Below are positions 48,777 through 60,259 of a stretch of DNA of 64,000 nt, piece after piece (position 1 is the first letter of the stretch; the number at the start of each line of letters is the position of its first letter). The notes below the pieces were generated by a model, which worked only from the letters and a program-made list of their open reading frames with translations, was not told the origin of the DNA and did not search any database. The stretch comes from Cranoglanis bouderius. Lineage: Eukaryota; Chordata; Actinopteri; Siluriformes; Cranoglanididae. The stretch is from assembly GCA_023630585.1 (NCBI GenBank), contig CM042539.1:9942255-10006254 (forward strand). The letters are read 5' to 3'. Made by a program: the position numbers and the translations under genes.

Positions 48777-49789
48777 TAAATATTTCAAGCCTTTTCTTGT
48801 TTTAAGTCTTACAGCTTACAGCTCATGGAAATGAGATACTGGAAAAATCCAGTATCTCAAAAATATTAGAATAAAGAATTTATAATACAGCAATGTTGAC
48901 CTGAGAAGAGCTCTAATCAGCTAATTAACTCAAAACACCTTTTTACTCAAAACACCGTTGCTCAGTGGTCCAAAGTCCTCTTTTCAGATGAAAGTAAATT
49001 TTGCATTTCATTTGGAAATCAAGGTCCCAGAGTCTGGAGGAAGAGTGGAGAGGCACAGAATCCAAGTTGCTTGAAGTCCAGTGTGAAGTTTCCACAGTCA
49101 GTCATGATTTGGGGTGCCATGTCATCTGTTGGTGTTGGTCCACTGAGTTTTCTCAAGTCGAGAGTCAATGCAGCGTCTACCAGGAGATTTTAGAGCACTT
49201 CGTGCTTCCATCTGCTGACAAGCTTTATGGAGATGCTGATTTCCTTTTCCAGCAGGACTTGGTACCTGCCCACAGTGCCAAAACTACTAGTAACTGGTTT
49301 GCTGACCATGGTCTTACTGGTGCTTGATCGGCGAACCAACTCGCCTGACCTGAATTTTGTCAAGAGGAAAATGAGAGATACCAGAACCAACAATACACAC
49401 GAGCTGAAGGCTGCTATCAAAGCAACCTGGGCTTCCATAACACCTCAGCAGTGCCACAGGCTGATTGCCTCCATCACACGGTGCATTAGTGCAGTAATTC
49501 GTGCAAAAGGAGCCCCGACCAAGTATTTAATGTATAAATTAACATACTTTTCATAAGGTCGACATTTCTGTATTATAAATTGTTTATTCTAATATTTAGA
49601 GATTCTGGATTTTTGATTTCCATGAGCTGTAAGCCAGAATCATCAAGATTAAAACACCAAAAAAAAAGGCTTGAAATATTTCAGTTTATGTGTAATGAAT
49701 CTAGAATATATGAAAGTTCCACTTTTTGAATTAAACTACAGAAAAAAATTAACTTTTCCACGATATTCTAATTTTTTGAGAGGCACCTG
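48777..49789 (+). pseudogene. Tc1-like element (family D), left end lost
   Basis: The right terminus (…ATTTTTTGAGAGGCACCTG, then TA) matches the element at 62495-63204. The + strand frames give WSKVLFSDESKFCISFGNQG (first Asp), QQDLVPAHSAKTTSNWFADH (second Asp) and RRTNSPDLNF, followed by KAAIKATWASITPQQCHRLI. The Glu-bearing segment after SPDLN is damaged and there are frameshifts. Direct copies of ATATTTCAAGCCTTTT-type sequence mark both sub-terminal regions. Confidence 0.85.
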
Positions 49790-49896
49790 TAGATACCATC
49801 AACATCGAGACAACGTTTAATATCTAGATTATATAGATTTTTTTTTACGTTTTCTGAGTTTGCTATTTGAATGGATTGCTCTTTCTGGGTGTGTAG

Positions 49897-50090
49897 GTGC
49901 TGGAGGCTGGTCTCCTCTCAACACTGATCATTACCCGTGGCTGCAGGTGGACCTGGGCAGCAGGAAGCAAGTGACTGCTGTTGCCACTCAGGGTCGATAC
50001 AGCAGCTCGGACTGGACCACACGCTACCGACTCCTCTACAGCGACACGGGCAGGAACTGGAAACCCTACCATCAGGATGGAAACATCTGG
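49897..50090 (+). CDS. cntnap2: CNTNAP2-like exon 3: discoidin domain core
   Basis: This 194-bp exon follows acceptor GTGTAG and ends at GTAAAT. The first two bases complete the Gly codon begun in exon 2; the exon ends in phase 0. It encodes GAGGWSPLNTDHYPWLQVDL, then a TAVATQGRYSSSDW block and YSDTGRNWKPYHQDGNIW. These are the hallmark discoidin-core blocks of Caspr proteins and are closer to CNTNAP2 than to CNTNAP1, 4 or 5 as I remember them (for example QGRYSSSDW and TGRNWKPYHQDGNIW). The length equals human exon 3 (c.209-402, recalled). Intron 2, upstream, is 13,965 bp and heavily loaded with transposable elements. Confidence 0.95.
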
Positions 50091-50570
50091 GTAAATTCTG
50101 CACTCATTTCTCTATACTGCTGGTTTTGAGAACATCCTGAGATTCACATACACTCAAAATAAAAATAAATATGAAGGAACTTCTACAAATTATAGTTTTA
50201 CATATCTTTTCTTCAGAATTTTTAAATATTATCACATTGGAATACTTGTTAAATGTTTACATGTTTTTTATGAGCTTAAAATAATTCCATTTCTATTCTG
50301 TTTCATTTGTCACAAGTGACAGACTTGTCGAGGATCAATAGGAGTTTTATCACATGCTTTGCTGTGAAGCATTTCTTTGAAATCCATGCCATCATATTCA
50401 CAATACATCACACACTGCTGTAATTCCACCCAGTCAGTGTAGCATTTGATGGACCATGAATTAAGCTCCTGTTCGATCTTTTTGTTTTTTATTCATGCTT
50501 GGATTTGACATCAGGTATGGATGAGAATTGAGCATTTAAGATATTTAATTTATCAAAAATAAATTATATA
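50091..50570 (+). other. Start of intron 3, nothing recognised
   Basis: AT-rich intronic sequence after the exon 3 donor. No repeat family was identified. Confidence 0.5.
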
Positions 50571-50771
50571 TACTGATGAACCATAACATTAAGACCACTG
50601 ACAGGTGAAGTGAATAACATTGATTATCTCGTTACAATGGCACCTGTCAAGGGGTGGGATATATTAGGCAGCAAGTGAACAGTTCTTGATGTCGATGTGT
50701 TGGAAGCAGGAAAAATGGGCAAGCGTAAGGATCTTAGGCAGGTGGTTTTAATGTAATGGTTGATTGGTGTA
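50571..50771 (+). mobile_element. Internally deleted Tc1-like element (201 bp)
   Basis: The left part TACTGATGAACCATAACATT through GAAAAATGGGCAAGCGTAAG is the 5' end of a well-known fish Tc1-like element. At about 50734 it jumps to TAGGCAGGTGGTTTTAATGT and the other terminus GGTTGATTGGTGTA. Almost the whole transposase is deleted while both termini remain, so it could still be a substrate in trans. Confidence 0.75.
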
Positions 50772-52359
50772 AGTGATAACAGGAACTAACTTGTTTTGCT
50801 GACATTCCACAACATTAAATGTAACTATAATCTGATAAAATGTATGGTCTGTGGAAAATGTGCTGTTATTCAAAAATAGTTTTGGTGTGGTAGCAGTAAG
50901 TGCGATTCACGTTGGGCTTGTTGAGTTTTATTCCTAAGATAAAAATACACAGAGAAGAAACAAATGCATAATGCCTTACAATATGTAGCATCTGTTGCGT
51001 CTGTCTTAGCTTTTTCCATTTAACAGCTGGGCGTTTACTTCTTTTATCTTGCATCTGTTGGATGAATTAAATTCCTACTCAAACTGGAAATCAGATTCAC
51101 TCAGGTGTGAAAATGGCTGATTATAGCAAAGAAATCATTTCCAAATGTGTCCATGTTTTTAGTTTGTGTATGAATGTATTTATTTACAGTATGTATGTAT
51201 ATATTTACAGTATGTATGTATGTACGAATGTATGTATTTGTATATGAGAACACACTTTAATATAGGACAACACATATGTCTTATGTACATATGTGAGATT
51301 GCTCTAGGTGCACACTGGTGCAAAAACCTGTCATAATAATCTCATTTTACTCATTATTCATCCATGGTAGATAAATTGCAGTGAATAAAATGAGAGTTCA
51401 TAAAAGTTATGCAGTTCATAACGGTTCAAAGAAGTCATGCAGTTCAGTTTTGGGAGCATTTGAAATTCAGGGTTTGTCAATCGAGTTTCTGAATTTTGTG
51501 CTCGGTTGGCAGGTATGAAATCAGTTCAGGACTCATTTCTCAAGTGTCCCACGCTAGCTCTAAAGTGGGAAGTAGTGAGTTCTTTACATTCTAAGACTGA
51601 TCGGAAGCACTGTCTGATCTTTCTACTTTCTAACAGCGGGTATGAGATATTTGATAAAAGCATCATTTATCTCCATTGCACTGCTGTGGTAAGTAGGTCT
51701 GAGAGACAAAAGGTTGATGATGATTAGAGAAGTCATTTATATTACACCACAGTGCTGTTGAATACTTGATTCTGATTGGTCAGAAGATGTTGATTAATAC
51801 ATTAATGAGATTTGACCATTTCCATTATTTCCTCATTGGGAAACTGCTGCAGGATAAGAGGAATAAAAGACTTCAGAATATTCTGTTCTTTGAAAATAAT
51901 CAACTTCAGGAAGGTACCAGCAACTGTGTACACATTGCACAACCGTGCCGTAGGTTATTTTTTTCTATAACAGCATACCCTGTCATGTTTACTTAAGTAC
52001 CTAATTCGACTCCTTATCTATAACCACTGTGTTCAATAGTGTGAAAAAAATCACACTAATTTATAATTCATTTGAAAGTTTTAATTAGCTGAATGTTTCT
52101 TTTCACGTTTTCATTACTAGACATTTCTGCAACAAAATCTATTCAACTAAGTAGGATTTATTATATAGAAACTTCTGGATATTTTACCCAACCTGGCACT
52201 GAAATATAGGAAATTAGGAATTAGCAAAGACAAATTCACACCAGAATTTTTTTTTTTTTTTTCTCTCTACTACAGCTTTAAAAATGCCTCTCTTCATCCT
52301 ATAGCACATGACATATTTCAGTATTTGGGACACTCACTGAGATTTTACCATTTCCATGC
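50772..52359. other. Intron 3 with fragments of a dispersed repeat
   Basis: At 50775-50870 and 51735-52010 there are stretches related to 36030-36173 and 60970-61200 (GAAAATAATCAACTTCAGGA, GTGATAACAGGAACTAACTT). A GTATGTAT-rich tract lies at 51170-51235. No exon. Confidence 0.5.
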
Positions 52360-52935
52360 TATCCCTGTAAGGTGTGGGACCCTTCTAGAAATCATGTTAC
52401 CACACTAAATAGATTCATTTTCTCCACATCTTCTTGGTTTTTCCAACTGCTGAAGCCATGGTCTGCAAAAAACTGACATATATGGTATCTCACTTGTTTT
52501 TAAGGTATTGATCAGGAGAGGGGTAGAAAAGAATTTCCAAAACATTAGATGTACCATGGAACATCGTAATGGTCATTATCAACAAATAGAGAAAATGGGG
52601 TACCACAGTGACATCACCAAGAACAGGATATCCCTCCAAAATTTCTAAAAGCACAAGATAAAATCTTACCAGGGAGGCTGCCAAGAGACCAACGGCAACA
52701 TTAAATGAGCTGCAGGAATATCTGACAAGTACTGAGTACTCTCTGCACATGATAGCAATCTCTCATATTCTTCACATGTTTGGGCTATGGGGTAGGGTGG
52801 CTAGATGGAAGCCATTTCTCAAAAAAAAAACAAACATACATCCAAGCTCAACTAAATCACCCCAAACCATGTGGCAAAAGGTGTCATGGTCTGATGAGAC
52901 CAATTCCAAAAAGGTATAATAATTCCATATACATT
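52360..52935 (+). pseudogene. Tc1-like transposase N-terminal fragment (family E)
   Basis: The + strand frames give RISKTLDVPWNIVMVIINK (helix-turn-helix), GTTVTSPRTGYPSKISKSTR, REAAKRPTATLNELQEYL, then GRVARWKPFLKKKQTYIQAQ and WSDET-like at the end. This is the DNA-binding half of a Tc1 transposase up to the first catalytic Asp. The rest is missing and stops interrupt it. Confidence 0.75.
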
Positions 52936-53774
52936 GTATATATACAGTATAGATCATTTTTATCGCTCCACATTTTCATTGCTGTGCTTCATTAGAATGT
53001 ATTAGTGAGCTATTAGAAAGATATAAGAAGATAATGATCACTGACGGAAGTTGTTTTTAGACTGGACAGTAGACGGTTATTTCTACAGAAGCAGGGAAAT
53101 TCCTGTATAGCCTGCATTCCCTTTCAGGTCTCCCTCTGTCCCTTTATCTCTCTCTTTCTCATTTTCTTTCTATTTCTCTTTGTATCTCTGTCTCACATAG
53201 ACAAACTGTCAAAAAAGCCCCCGAGTGAATAGAAAGTAGCGGAAGGCGCCAGCTCTCTCAGTCAGAAGATAATAGTCTCTTGAATCGGTCTCTGTCTTTT
53301 TATTTTCTCCTCACCGTCCTGGTCTTATCTGACTTTTGACTCAACATCAAAGGTGCCAGTGTATTCAAATCATTTAAAGTTTATTGGGCTGTGATTTTTT
53401 TTTTTTTTTGCATTGGTTTTAAAGATCTGCGAATCACTGAGTGACAGACTGTCAGGAGCAGTTTTAGATTTTTAATAATCAACACAAATTATGAAGTGAC
53501 TATACGGTGTTAATTTCAAATGTTATGCATAATCCTATGTTATGCATGTTTGTTGGAAACCGCTGCAAATTCTCTCCATTGCTATGTTTGACAGCTTAAA
53601 AACAAAATCAAAAGTGTGTTAAACATTCACTTAATGAATCTGTTTAATGGAGATGTTCCTAAGCTGCACATTTCCACTATAATTCTGATTTAGTATCACT
53701 GTAAATGGACTGTGTAGTTATGCCTCCACCATTCTATTTTTGGTTTGTCTGTCTTGTTTTGATACCTCAAAAAA

Positions 53775-54215
53775 GAGTAGTTGAGTGTTTGTAGGATTTA
53801 TATGGAATTATCACTGTATCCAGCAGAAGAAAGGATTAGATTTTGGAATGGATCCAACCTGTTCCAAGGTCACAGCAAAGTCAAATGTCTGAAATCGTTT
53901 TTCTACAATAGCTTCCTTTCTGTTTGTCAAACAAATATGTTACGTACACCTTCATGGTCAAGGACTCAAGACCCGTTATGATCGGTATCTATGATTTTGT
54001 CTATTGGTTCAGCCGTCCATCCATTTATCAGCGTATCTTTGCATCTGTCTGAGATTCTCATAGTGCGATATCTCAAGAACGAGTGGTCGAATGTTTGTAG
54101 GATTTATATGGAATTATCACTGTAACCAACTGTTTAGATTTTGGAATTGATACAAAACAGGGTCAAGGTTACAGCAAGGTCAAATGTCTGAAATTCTTTT
54201 TCTTCAATATCTTCT
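53775..54215. repeat. Two direct repeats about 304 bp apart
   Basis: GTTTGTAGGATTTATATGGA and AATTATCACTGTA(T/A)CCA, then TTAGATTTTGGAAT, GGTCA(C/A)GGTTACAGCAA-like and AGTCAAATGTCTGAAAT, occur at about 53788-53900 and again at about 54092-54200. It is a diverged tandem duplication of unknown origin. Confidence 0.65.
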
Positions 54216-55172
54216 TCACATTTAAAGTATGGCATACAAATTAGTAACAAGAAGGACTCAACTTGGTGGCAGAGGCATCCCCATTGACACAGTTAGAGTC
54301 ATGTTTGACTTGTTTATCTTCTATCGATTGTTCTGATCATTCTCAGAGTGAGAACCTTAACCTCCAGAGAAGCTCCTCCTACTTTCACAGGTAGAGTTAC
54401 ATGACAGGAAAGCATCAAACGAACTCAACCAGGATATGGATATTTCTGGGTTTGGATCTCGAGCTGTAGTGAGCCTTACTGGTTGATGGAGTGCTAATTG
54501 TTGCATGTGCAAATTGGTCTCTAAATAATCTTTGTTCTCTGATGGATCTGCTAAACAGTCACATATTTTCTCTTAACAATCAAGTCTTTTCAACTGAATA
54601 ATTGAACTGAAGCTGCACTGCTCTGGAGTAGTGCTTATAAATAAAGTACTTATTTTTCTCAGGTGGTCTGAATGCAGGTTTAACTTCGACTATTTTTGGA
54701 GCTCTCTTTGGCCTCATGAGAAAATAAGCTGTGGCCACTTTAATTATAACCAAGGAAACCAGTAAATATGTTGCTTAATAGTTGATAGTAACAGTCAGCT
54801 CGCTGCCTAAACCCAGGCTCTATTGTCTCTCTTCAGCCTCTTTAAATTAAACAGGTACTTGATTAAACCAGGCAGCAGAGTCTCAGTGTGGCTTGACTTG
54901 TAGCCAACTAATTAATATACTCCATGACTGTTTAAGGTCCAGGGCTTGAGCTCGAATTAACTGCACCAAAATTAATTCATACTGCCCTTTTGTATAAAAC
55001 TTGTTGCCCGGAAGCTGATGGAGGAAGGAATACACTCAGGTACTAACAGATACAAACAATGTTATGAAGATGGATACAATGAAAGATGTCCTGATGCTTT
55101 TCGTGAATATTTGGAAAAGAATAGTTCTTGTGTTGTGATAAAATTGATGACTGTTTGGCTCCTTATTTGCAG
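54216..55172. other. End of intron 3, nothing recognised
   Basis: No repeat or additional exon was recognised before the exon 4 acceptor at 55172. Confidence 0.5.
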
Positions 55173-55320
55173 GCATTTACAGGAAACTCCAACACGGAGA
55201 GTGTGGTGCGTTACGACCTTCAGCACGTTATCGTGGCCCGATTTCTACGCTTCATCCCTCTGGACTGGAGCGAAGAAGGTCAGATAGGCCTGAGGATAGA
55301 GATTTATGGCTGCTTGTACT
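55173..55320 (+). CDS. cntnap2: CNTNAP2-like exon 4: end of discoidin domain
   Basis: This 148-bp exon follows acceptor TATTTGCAG, begins in phase 0 and ends one base into a codon at donor GTAAGT. It encodes AFTGNSNTESVVRYDLQH, then ARFLRFIPLDW and GLRIEIYGCLY. The Cys of YGC is the expected disulphide partner of the exon 2 Cys and closes the discoidin domain. The length equals human exon 4 (c.403-550, recalled). A CA-rich tract begins 8 bases after the exon end, next to the donor, and could influence splicing. Confidence 0.95.
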
Positions 55321-55328
55321 GTAAGTTC

Positions 55329-55337
55329 ACACACCCA

Positions 55338-55400
<63 letters not shown>
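55329..55400. repeat. CA microsatellite beside the exon 4 donor
   Basis: Interrupted CACACA from 55329 and near-pure CA from 55340, starting about 8 bp after the GTAAGT donor. Confidence 0.95.
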
Positions 55401-55594
55401 TCTCAAAACACACTCGCAATCTTTACAATGTATATTTCTTATTTCCATGTATATCCACTGTGACACCTAAGGAATAGAAACAGCACTTATCTTGATGTTT
55501 TGCATTATTCATAATGGCAATAAGGTTTACTGTCTCTATCAAAAATGTGATGCTATTCTATAAAGAAGCCTTGAATGTGTAAAGAGATGCACTG

Positions 55595-57294
55595 TGTAAC
55601 GTCTGAACGTATCAAACTGATTTCTGAATCAGCCTGGATCTAGCAAAGACGTTTCTCTGTGTCTTTGAGCCATGAATCCTTATCTAACCTCTTCACCAGA
55701 TGCCATCGGAATGCGACACGACCCCCCCTCTTCAGACACACACACACAAACACACACACACAAAGCACACACCCGTGCACACACACAATGTAAGAATCTC
55801 TTTTGAATGTAACATGTAATTATATGTAATTATTCGATGTCCAAATGGTGTGATGTTTTCTTGTTTGCATATATTGTGTGTTTATGTAACATAACTATAA
55901 TGATTTTAGATAGCTTAACTTAGGATATGATTTTAAATGTCTGTAACCATGTTTTACTTGTAATATTCTTTTTAAGTCCTTCGAATTTGGAATGTGGTTA
56001 ATCGTCTTGCGATACCCTGATTGATTATGCATATCATATTGCAATGGGATACATTATTTCATGCTTTTTCTTAATTTCACACGTAATACGGTTTAAACCG
56101 GCTCCTCCCTGGACATGCAAATTCGGGTCTGAGACCATACAAAGAGAGTTCATCCCACCAACAAATCCAACTTCCTGATTGGCCAATAGCCCAAAGAGGT
56201 GTGTGCGTTGGTGTTGTCTTTAAAACAACACCACGCTTTGAAACTCTCTCTTCCAGCACACTTACTCTTCTTCACTTCAACTTCACTTCCGGGGCCACAT
56301 GCCCTGGGAAGAGGAAGCCAGTATCTCTCTCTCCCGGACAAAAGATGCAAACACCTCATGGCCCACGCCTTTTCAAACGGCACGAAGAACCAGCAAACTC
56401 TACATGACCTCACGCGAACTTTCAGACCGAAGCCATGCAAGTATAGTTAATGGATCTATATCTGTGTTTAAGATTGTACCCCTGTTTACAGGAGATTTAA
56501 GTTCGTTGCTGGTTTTGAAAAAGGCTAATTAGTTGTGTTTTTGTCTGCCATTCCCTTTTATTTCATTACTTTCTCTCTATCCCTTTTCTTTCCTTGTATA
56601 TAGATGTACATATGTATGTTTTGCTTAGAGTTAGTCGTGTGTACCCATACATCTAGTTATTAAAATATATTATCCCACGCTTGATTTGTCTCTGTTTGGT
56701 CACATGATGAGTCAGTTCTACGCTGCATAAGATCTTGGTTACCCGCTCTAACTTTAATAACAAAATTCTTTGGTTAATCCTTCCTGGCCAGAAGGATAAA
56801 CTCCCTCTTTAGAGTTCATAATTCCAAACTAGACTACATCTAATCCTAAAAGCTGATCTAGACCACATACATAGTCATCATTAATTATAATCCGTTGTAG
56901 TTAATTATCTATATGTATATGTGCACATACATGAATTCCCTTTCATGGCTGATGTAACAACTGGTCACAGCACGCATTGATTAGATATACAGATATATTT
57001 CACACCATTCGAGCTAATTCCATATATAAATTTGAGAATACATTTAAACGTGTTAAACATCTTTTAATTCTTTACATGAATTGTAACTGGTGGAGAATAT
57101 TTTTAAACGTTGCAGATTCATACGATTTACTACATATTCTGGTAGATAATGCGGGCACGCTTTAAAACTCGTCTCCTTTAAAAGGGTGCATTGAATCCAA
57201 GCGTGCGCTTCTGTTTCGTTTTTCATGTTTAAAGTTGATCCATTACATTATTCTGGTGGAAAAGGATAATGCTAGTAATGATTGATTCGTTACA
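55595..57294 (+). mobile_element. Solo-LTR-like repeat, copy 2 (1,700 bp)
   Basis: Same TGTAACG start and CGTTACA end as 44258-46036, in the same orientation and highly similar throughout, with a shorter CA tract and small indels. The TATAAA of copy 1 reads TTTAAA here and the perfect CCCGGGGC stem is broken. No clear target duplication is visible (CACTG left, CTAAT right). It lies in intron 4. Confidence 0.75.
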
Positions 57295-57790
57295 CTAATT
57301 ATACACGAATGAAGCGCGGACAAACCTAAACATAAGGCAAAACTACCTGAGATCTAAGTTGAAACAACCCTGAATTAATGGCAGCCAGTTACCACATCTC
57401 TGAGTAGTTTTTGAGTATTCATTAGCCTTTCAGGTTAGACAGTTAGGCCACAGTTCTGAAAGGAGATAAGGAGGAGATTCCGCCAAACAAAGAAGAAACG
57501 GCAGTATAAACAATTTTTCTCTTTAATCAATGTGGGAAATGTGCAGTTCCTGGCAAATTAAATGATTGGGCTCCAATCATTTCTGGGAAATCAAAGGGAA
57601 TATCAGGAATGTAGCATTATGTGCTTCAATGAAACATTGTTACAGGAGCATATCCCTGATGCTAATGCTACTATCACTGTCTTTCAGAGAGTATGGGTGC
57701 ATGATACATCATGAGGAGGGTAGGGACTATCATGGCACACAATCCTATTATTAATAATACCATAATTACCTAATCCACGCTTAACTAAAC
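57295..57790 (+). pseudogene. Possible LINE endonuclease fragment
   Basis: Around 57590-57720, + strand frames give IMCFNETLLQEHIPDANATI and VWVHDTS, resembling the 'CFTETWLHEDIPD' segment of fish LINE endonucleases. Only this short stretch is recognisable and it has stops. The evidence is motif similarity alone. Confidence 0.45.
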
Positions 57791-59215
57791 ATTTATTTTA
57801 TGCCAGATTGAGGAACCTAGTGCAGGGGTAGGGGAAAAGATGAGCCTTGCTGTGCTTGTAAGCAACAGATCCTGGACATATATATTTCTGTAGTCCAGAC
57901 ATTGAGCTTTTGGCTTTTTAAAAGCATTGACTCTGTGACTTGGCAAGCATCCTGGCTGCAATGTCAGATGCACAAACCCTAGGCTTGAGATCAATGCCTC
58001 TGGGGTTGAGACTGCTCACCTCATTAGTAGTACAGGCTAATGAAGCCTTGCCCATGAAGTCATGCTGCATACAGCTCAAATATAAGAGAGCTGGTTTGCT
58101 AAATATATGATACACTGGCAATTGTAAGTTGTATCTCCAATATAATGGCATGTTTGCTCTTGGGACTTAAGGAAATAGTGTCTGCAGCAGGAGATGCAGT
58201 GAGTACAGTGGCCCTGTAGACAGGACTACAAACTATGGAAGTCATAACAGGTTGATGTACTGGTACTGCTAACACAGAAGTGTTGGTTGGCTCACATGCC
58301 ACGGTCAGAGTATTGGAGGAAATAGAAGTAGCCCAAGCTGTTGGTCTAGCCACTTTTTTCCCCTTCAATGTATGCCTTTAGGTGTTCTCCCTCTAAAAAG
58401 AGACATATTAATAACTGATGCCTCCTGGCAAGGCTGAGGGTGTGTGTGCGTGGACAAATCTGACAGTAAAAGGAAGATGCAAAAAATGAGGCCTGGCCTC
58501 AGCATATGAATGTCCTCAAAGTGAAAGTTCTGTGGCTAGTACTGCAACATTTTCAGGAACCCCTATAAGGATCGCATGTACTGGTGTACCAGGGGTTGGG
58601 AGGGGTGGTGGGGCGGTAGTTGGTATGCAGAATAGCAAGCAATGTCATGGTGTTCATAATAGATCTGGAAGTGGGTAGATCCACACCTCCTGTCTTGGAG
58701 AGATACATACCGTCATGAAACGGATATGCAAATCTATATCCAGGGATTGGCAAATCCACAACAAAGTGGTTTAGTTTAATTTGGAAGGCTTATGGCTAAG
58801 CGGAAATCGATCTGTTTGTGGACAGACAACTCACTGCCCACTATGGTTCACAAACAGGGCATAGGCTTGGATAGCTGGGATGTATTGGTGCGCAGTTGGC
58901 CAAATCTATGGATATGCAACCAGTGTTGCTGATAGTCCCATTCTGGCTGAACAGACCATGGTTCCTTCTGTTGTTGACAGTACTAATGAGCATTCTTTTC
59001 CCACTAGCCATCAGACCAGGCTTACTATCCTTAAAGAATGGGTTGCTGTGGCACAGAAAACCACATAGCTTAAAGCTGTGGGTCTACCCCCTGGAATGTT
59101 TGCAAAGGGGCCAGAGACACTCTGGTTGCATGCCAGCAAAGGCAGATTTTGTTCAAAAAGGTGTGAAACTTTTGGCAGACATGCCTTATCTTGTGCCATG
59201 AATAACATTTTGGAG
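57791..59215 (+). pseudogene. Degenerate DIRS-like retroelement fragment
   Basis: At about 58410-58445 the + strand reads ILITDASWQG-stop-GCV, similar to the first RNase H motif (TDAS…GWG) of DIRS-type retroelements. VKVLWLVLQHFQEPL and SHVLVY follow, as in their LAVFLALKHF…HVLVR segment. At 58900-59110 comes VPFWLNRPWFLLLLTVLMSI with LAIRPGLLS and LKLWVYPLECL, matching their conserved post-RNase H block (…PWFADLL…LPLRPDLLSQ…LWVWPL). Stops are frequent. The part before 58390 is assigned only by proximity. Confidence 0.55.
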
Positions 59216-59480
59216 GTTTTGCAGAGTTGACAAGCATGTCTTTCTGGGTCTACCCTAAAAATGCACGTGGCAGCATTGTCTATGCAATAGGGACAATAGG
59301 GTTGATGGATTGCTGCTAGCAGCACATAAACTAGACAAGGTACAGAATGTTTGCGACCCTCACTCAAAATAGTGATTCCCCCAGTGGGATTCAGATTTGT
59401 TGCTAAGCAGTTTGAGCAATTTGCTATATGAGAATGCAGATATGAAGGGGCTTTCTTTTTTACTGACCAGACAAGTAAGC

Positions 59481-59483
<3 letters not shown>

Positions 59484-59533
<50 letters not shown>
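59484..59533. repeat. CT microsatellite forming the exon 5 polypyrimidine tract
   Basis: Fifty bases of pure CT end 15 bp before exon 5, separated from it by ACCCTGGTTCCTCAG. Confidence 0.95.
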
Positions 59534-59537
<4 letters not shown>

Positions 59538-59548
59538 TGGTTCCTCAG

Positions 59549-59752
59549 GGGCCGACGTGATTAACTTTGATGGCCAGGGTGTGATCTCCTACCGTTTCAA
59601 GATGAAGAAGATGAAGATCCTGAAGGACGTGATAGCGTTGAAGTTTAAGACGGGTGAGAGTGATGGGGTGATCCTACATGGCGAGGGCCAGCAGGGTGAT
59701 TACATCACGCTGGAGCTGAGGAGAGGAAGACTGCTGCTCCAGATAAACCTGG
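59549..59752 (+). CDS. cntnap2: CNTNAP2-like exon 5: start of first laminin-G domain
   Basis: This 204-bp exon follows acceptor GGTTCCTCAG. The split Trp codon is completed by its first two bases and it ends in phase 1 at donor GTAGGA. It encodes WADVINFDGQGVISYRF, then LKDVIALKFKTGESDGVI and LHGEGQQGDYITLELRRGR. These are laminin-G (neurexin type) beta-strand blocks nearly identical to Caspr2. The length equals human exon 5 (c.551-754, recalled). A 50-bp CT microsatellite sits 15 bases upstream of the exon and must form most of its polypyrimidine tract. Confidence 0.95.
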
Positions 59753-60259
59753 GTAGGAGTTTTTACTCATCATCAGAAATGATCATCTATAGATCTGTCA
59801 CATATGATGGTGTAAGAGGAGATATAAGAGGAACAGGGAACGATGTGCATGTATGTTGGAGTGGAGAGGGGTGAGTAGGCTATATGACTGGTTTATTGTG
59901 GCCATTGACCATGTACTGTCTGTCACATCATATTATACCGTAGGTTCTTTCTGTTAGATACAAAGTCTGACATTTAGACACACATTGAGTGTGTTCAGTA
60001 TACATCGTAAACTGTTCAAAAATGTCCTAATTTCGTATGCCATACTTGCACACCTGGTGAGATCTGAAAGGGGGATATTTTCTGAATATAAAACTACGAT
60101 TGGACTTTTTAGGCCCTGTTTCTTCTAGTATAGGTGCATTTATAGGCATACTGTAAGGGCCTTAAGGACCTGTGGACATTGCAGCCTGGAGAAACAGACT
60201 CATGATTGTTATATAACCGCATAATGTAAATGCTACATCTTGGTATTGCTATGAAACAG
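59753..60259 (+). other. Intron 5 (507 bp)
   Basis: A short intron with donor GTAGGA and acceptor AAACAG. No repeats were recognised; the open frame reading out of exon 5 ends at 59874. Confidence 0.85.

Noticed and set aside
44258..57294. The two 1.7-kb repeats as the LTRs of one 13-kb retroelement
   Set aside because: CNTNAP2-like exons 3 and 4 lie between them, and copy 1 has its own 4-bp duplication.
59011..59535. A 174-codon - strand frame starting with Arg-Glu repeats
   Set aside because: Its start is the CT microsatellite and the rest is antisense to the DIRS-like remnant.
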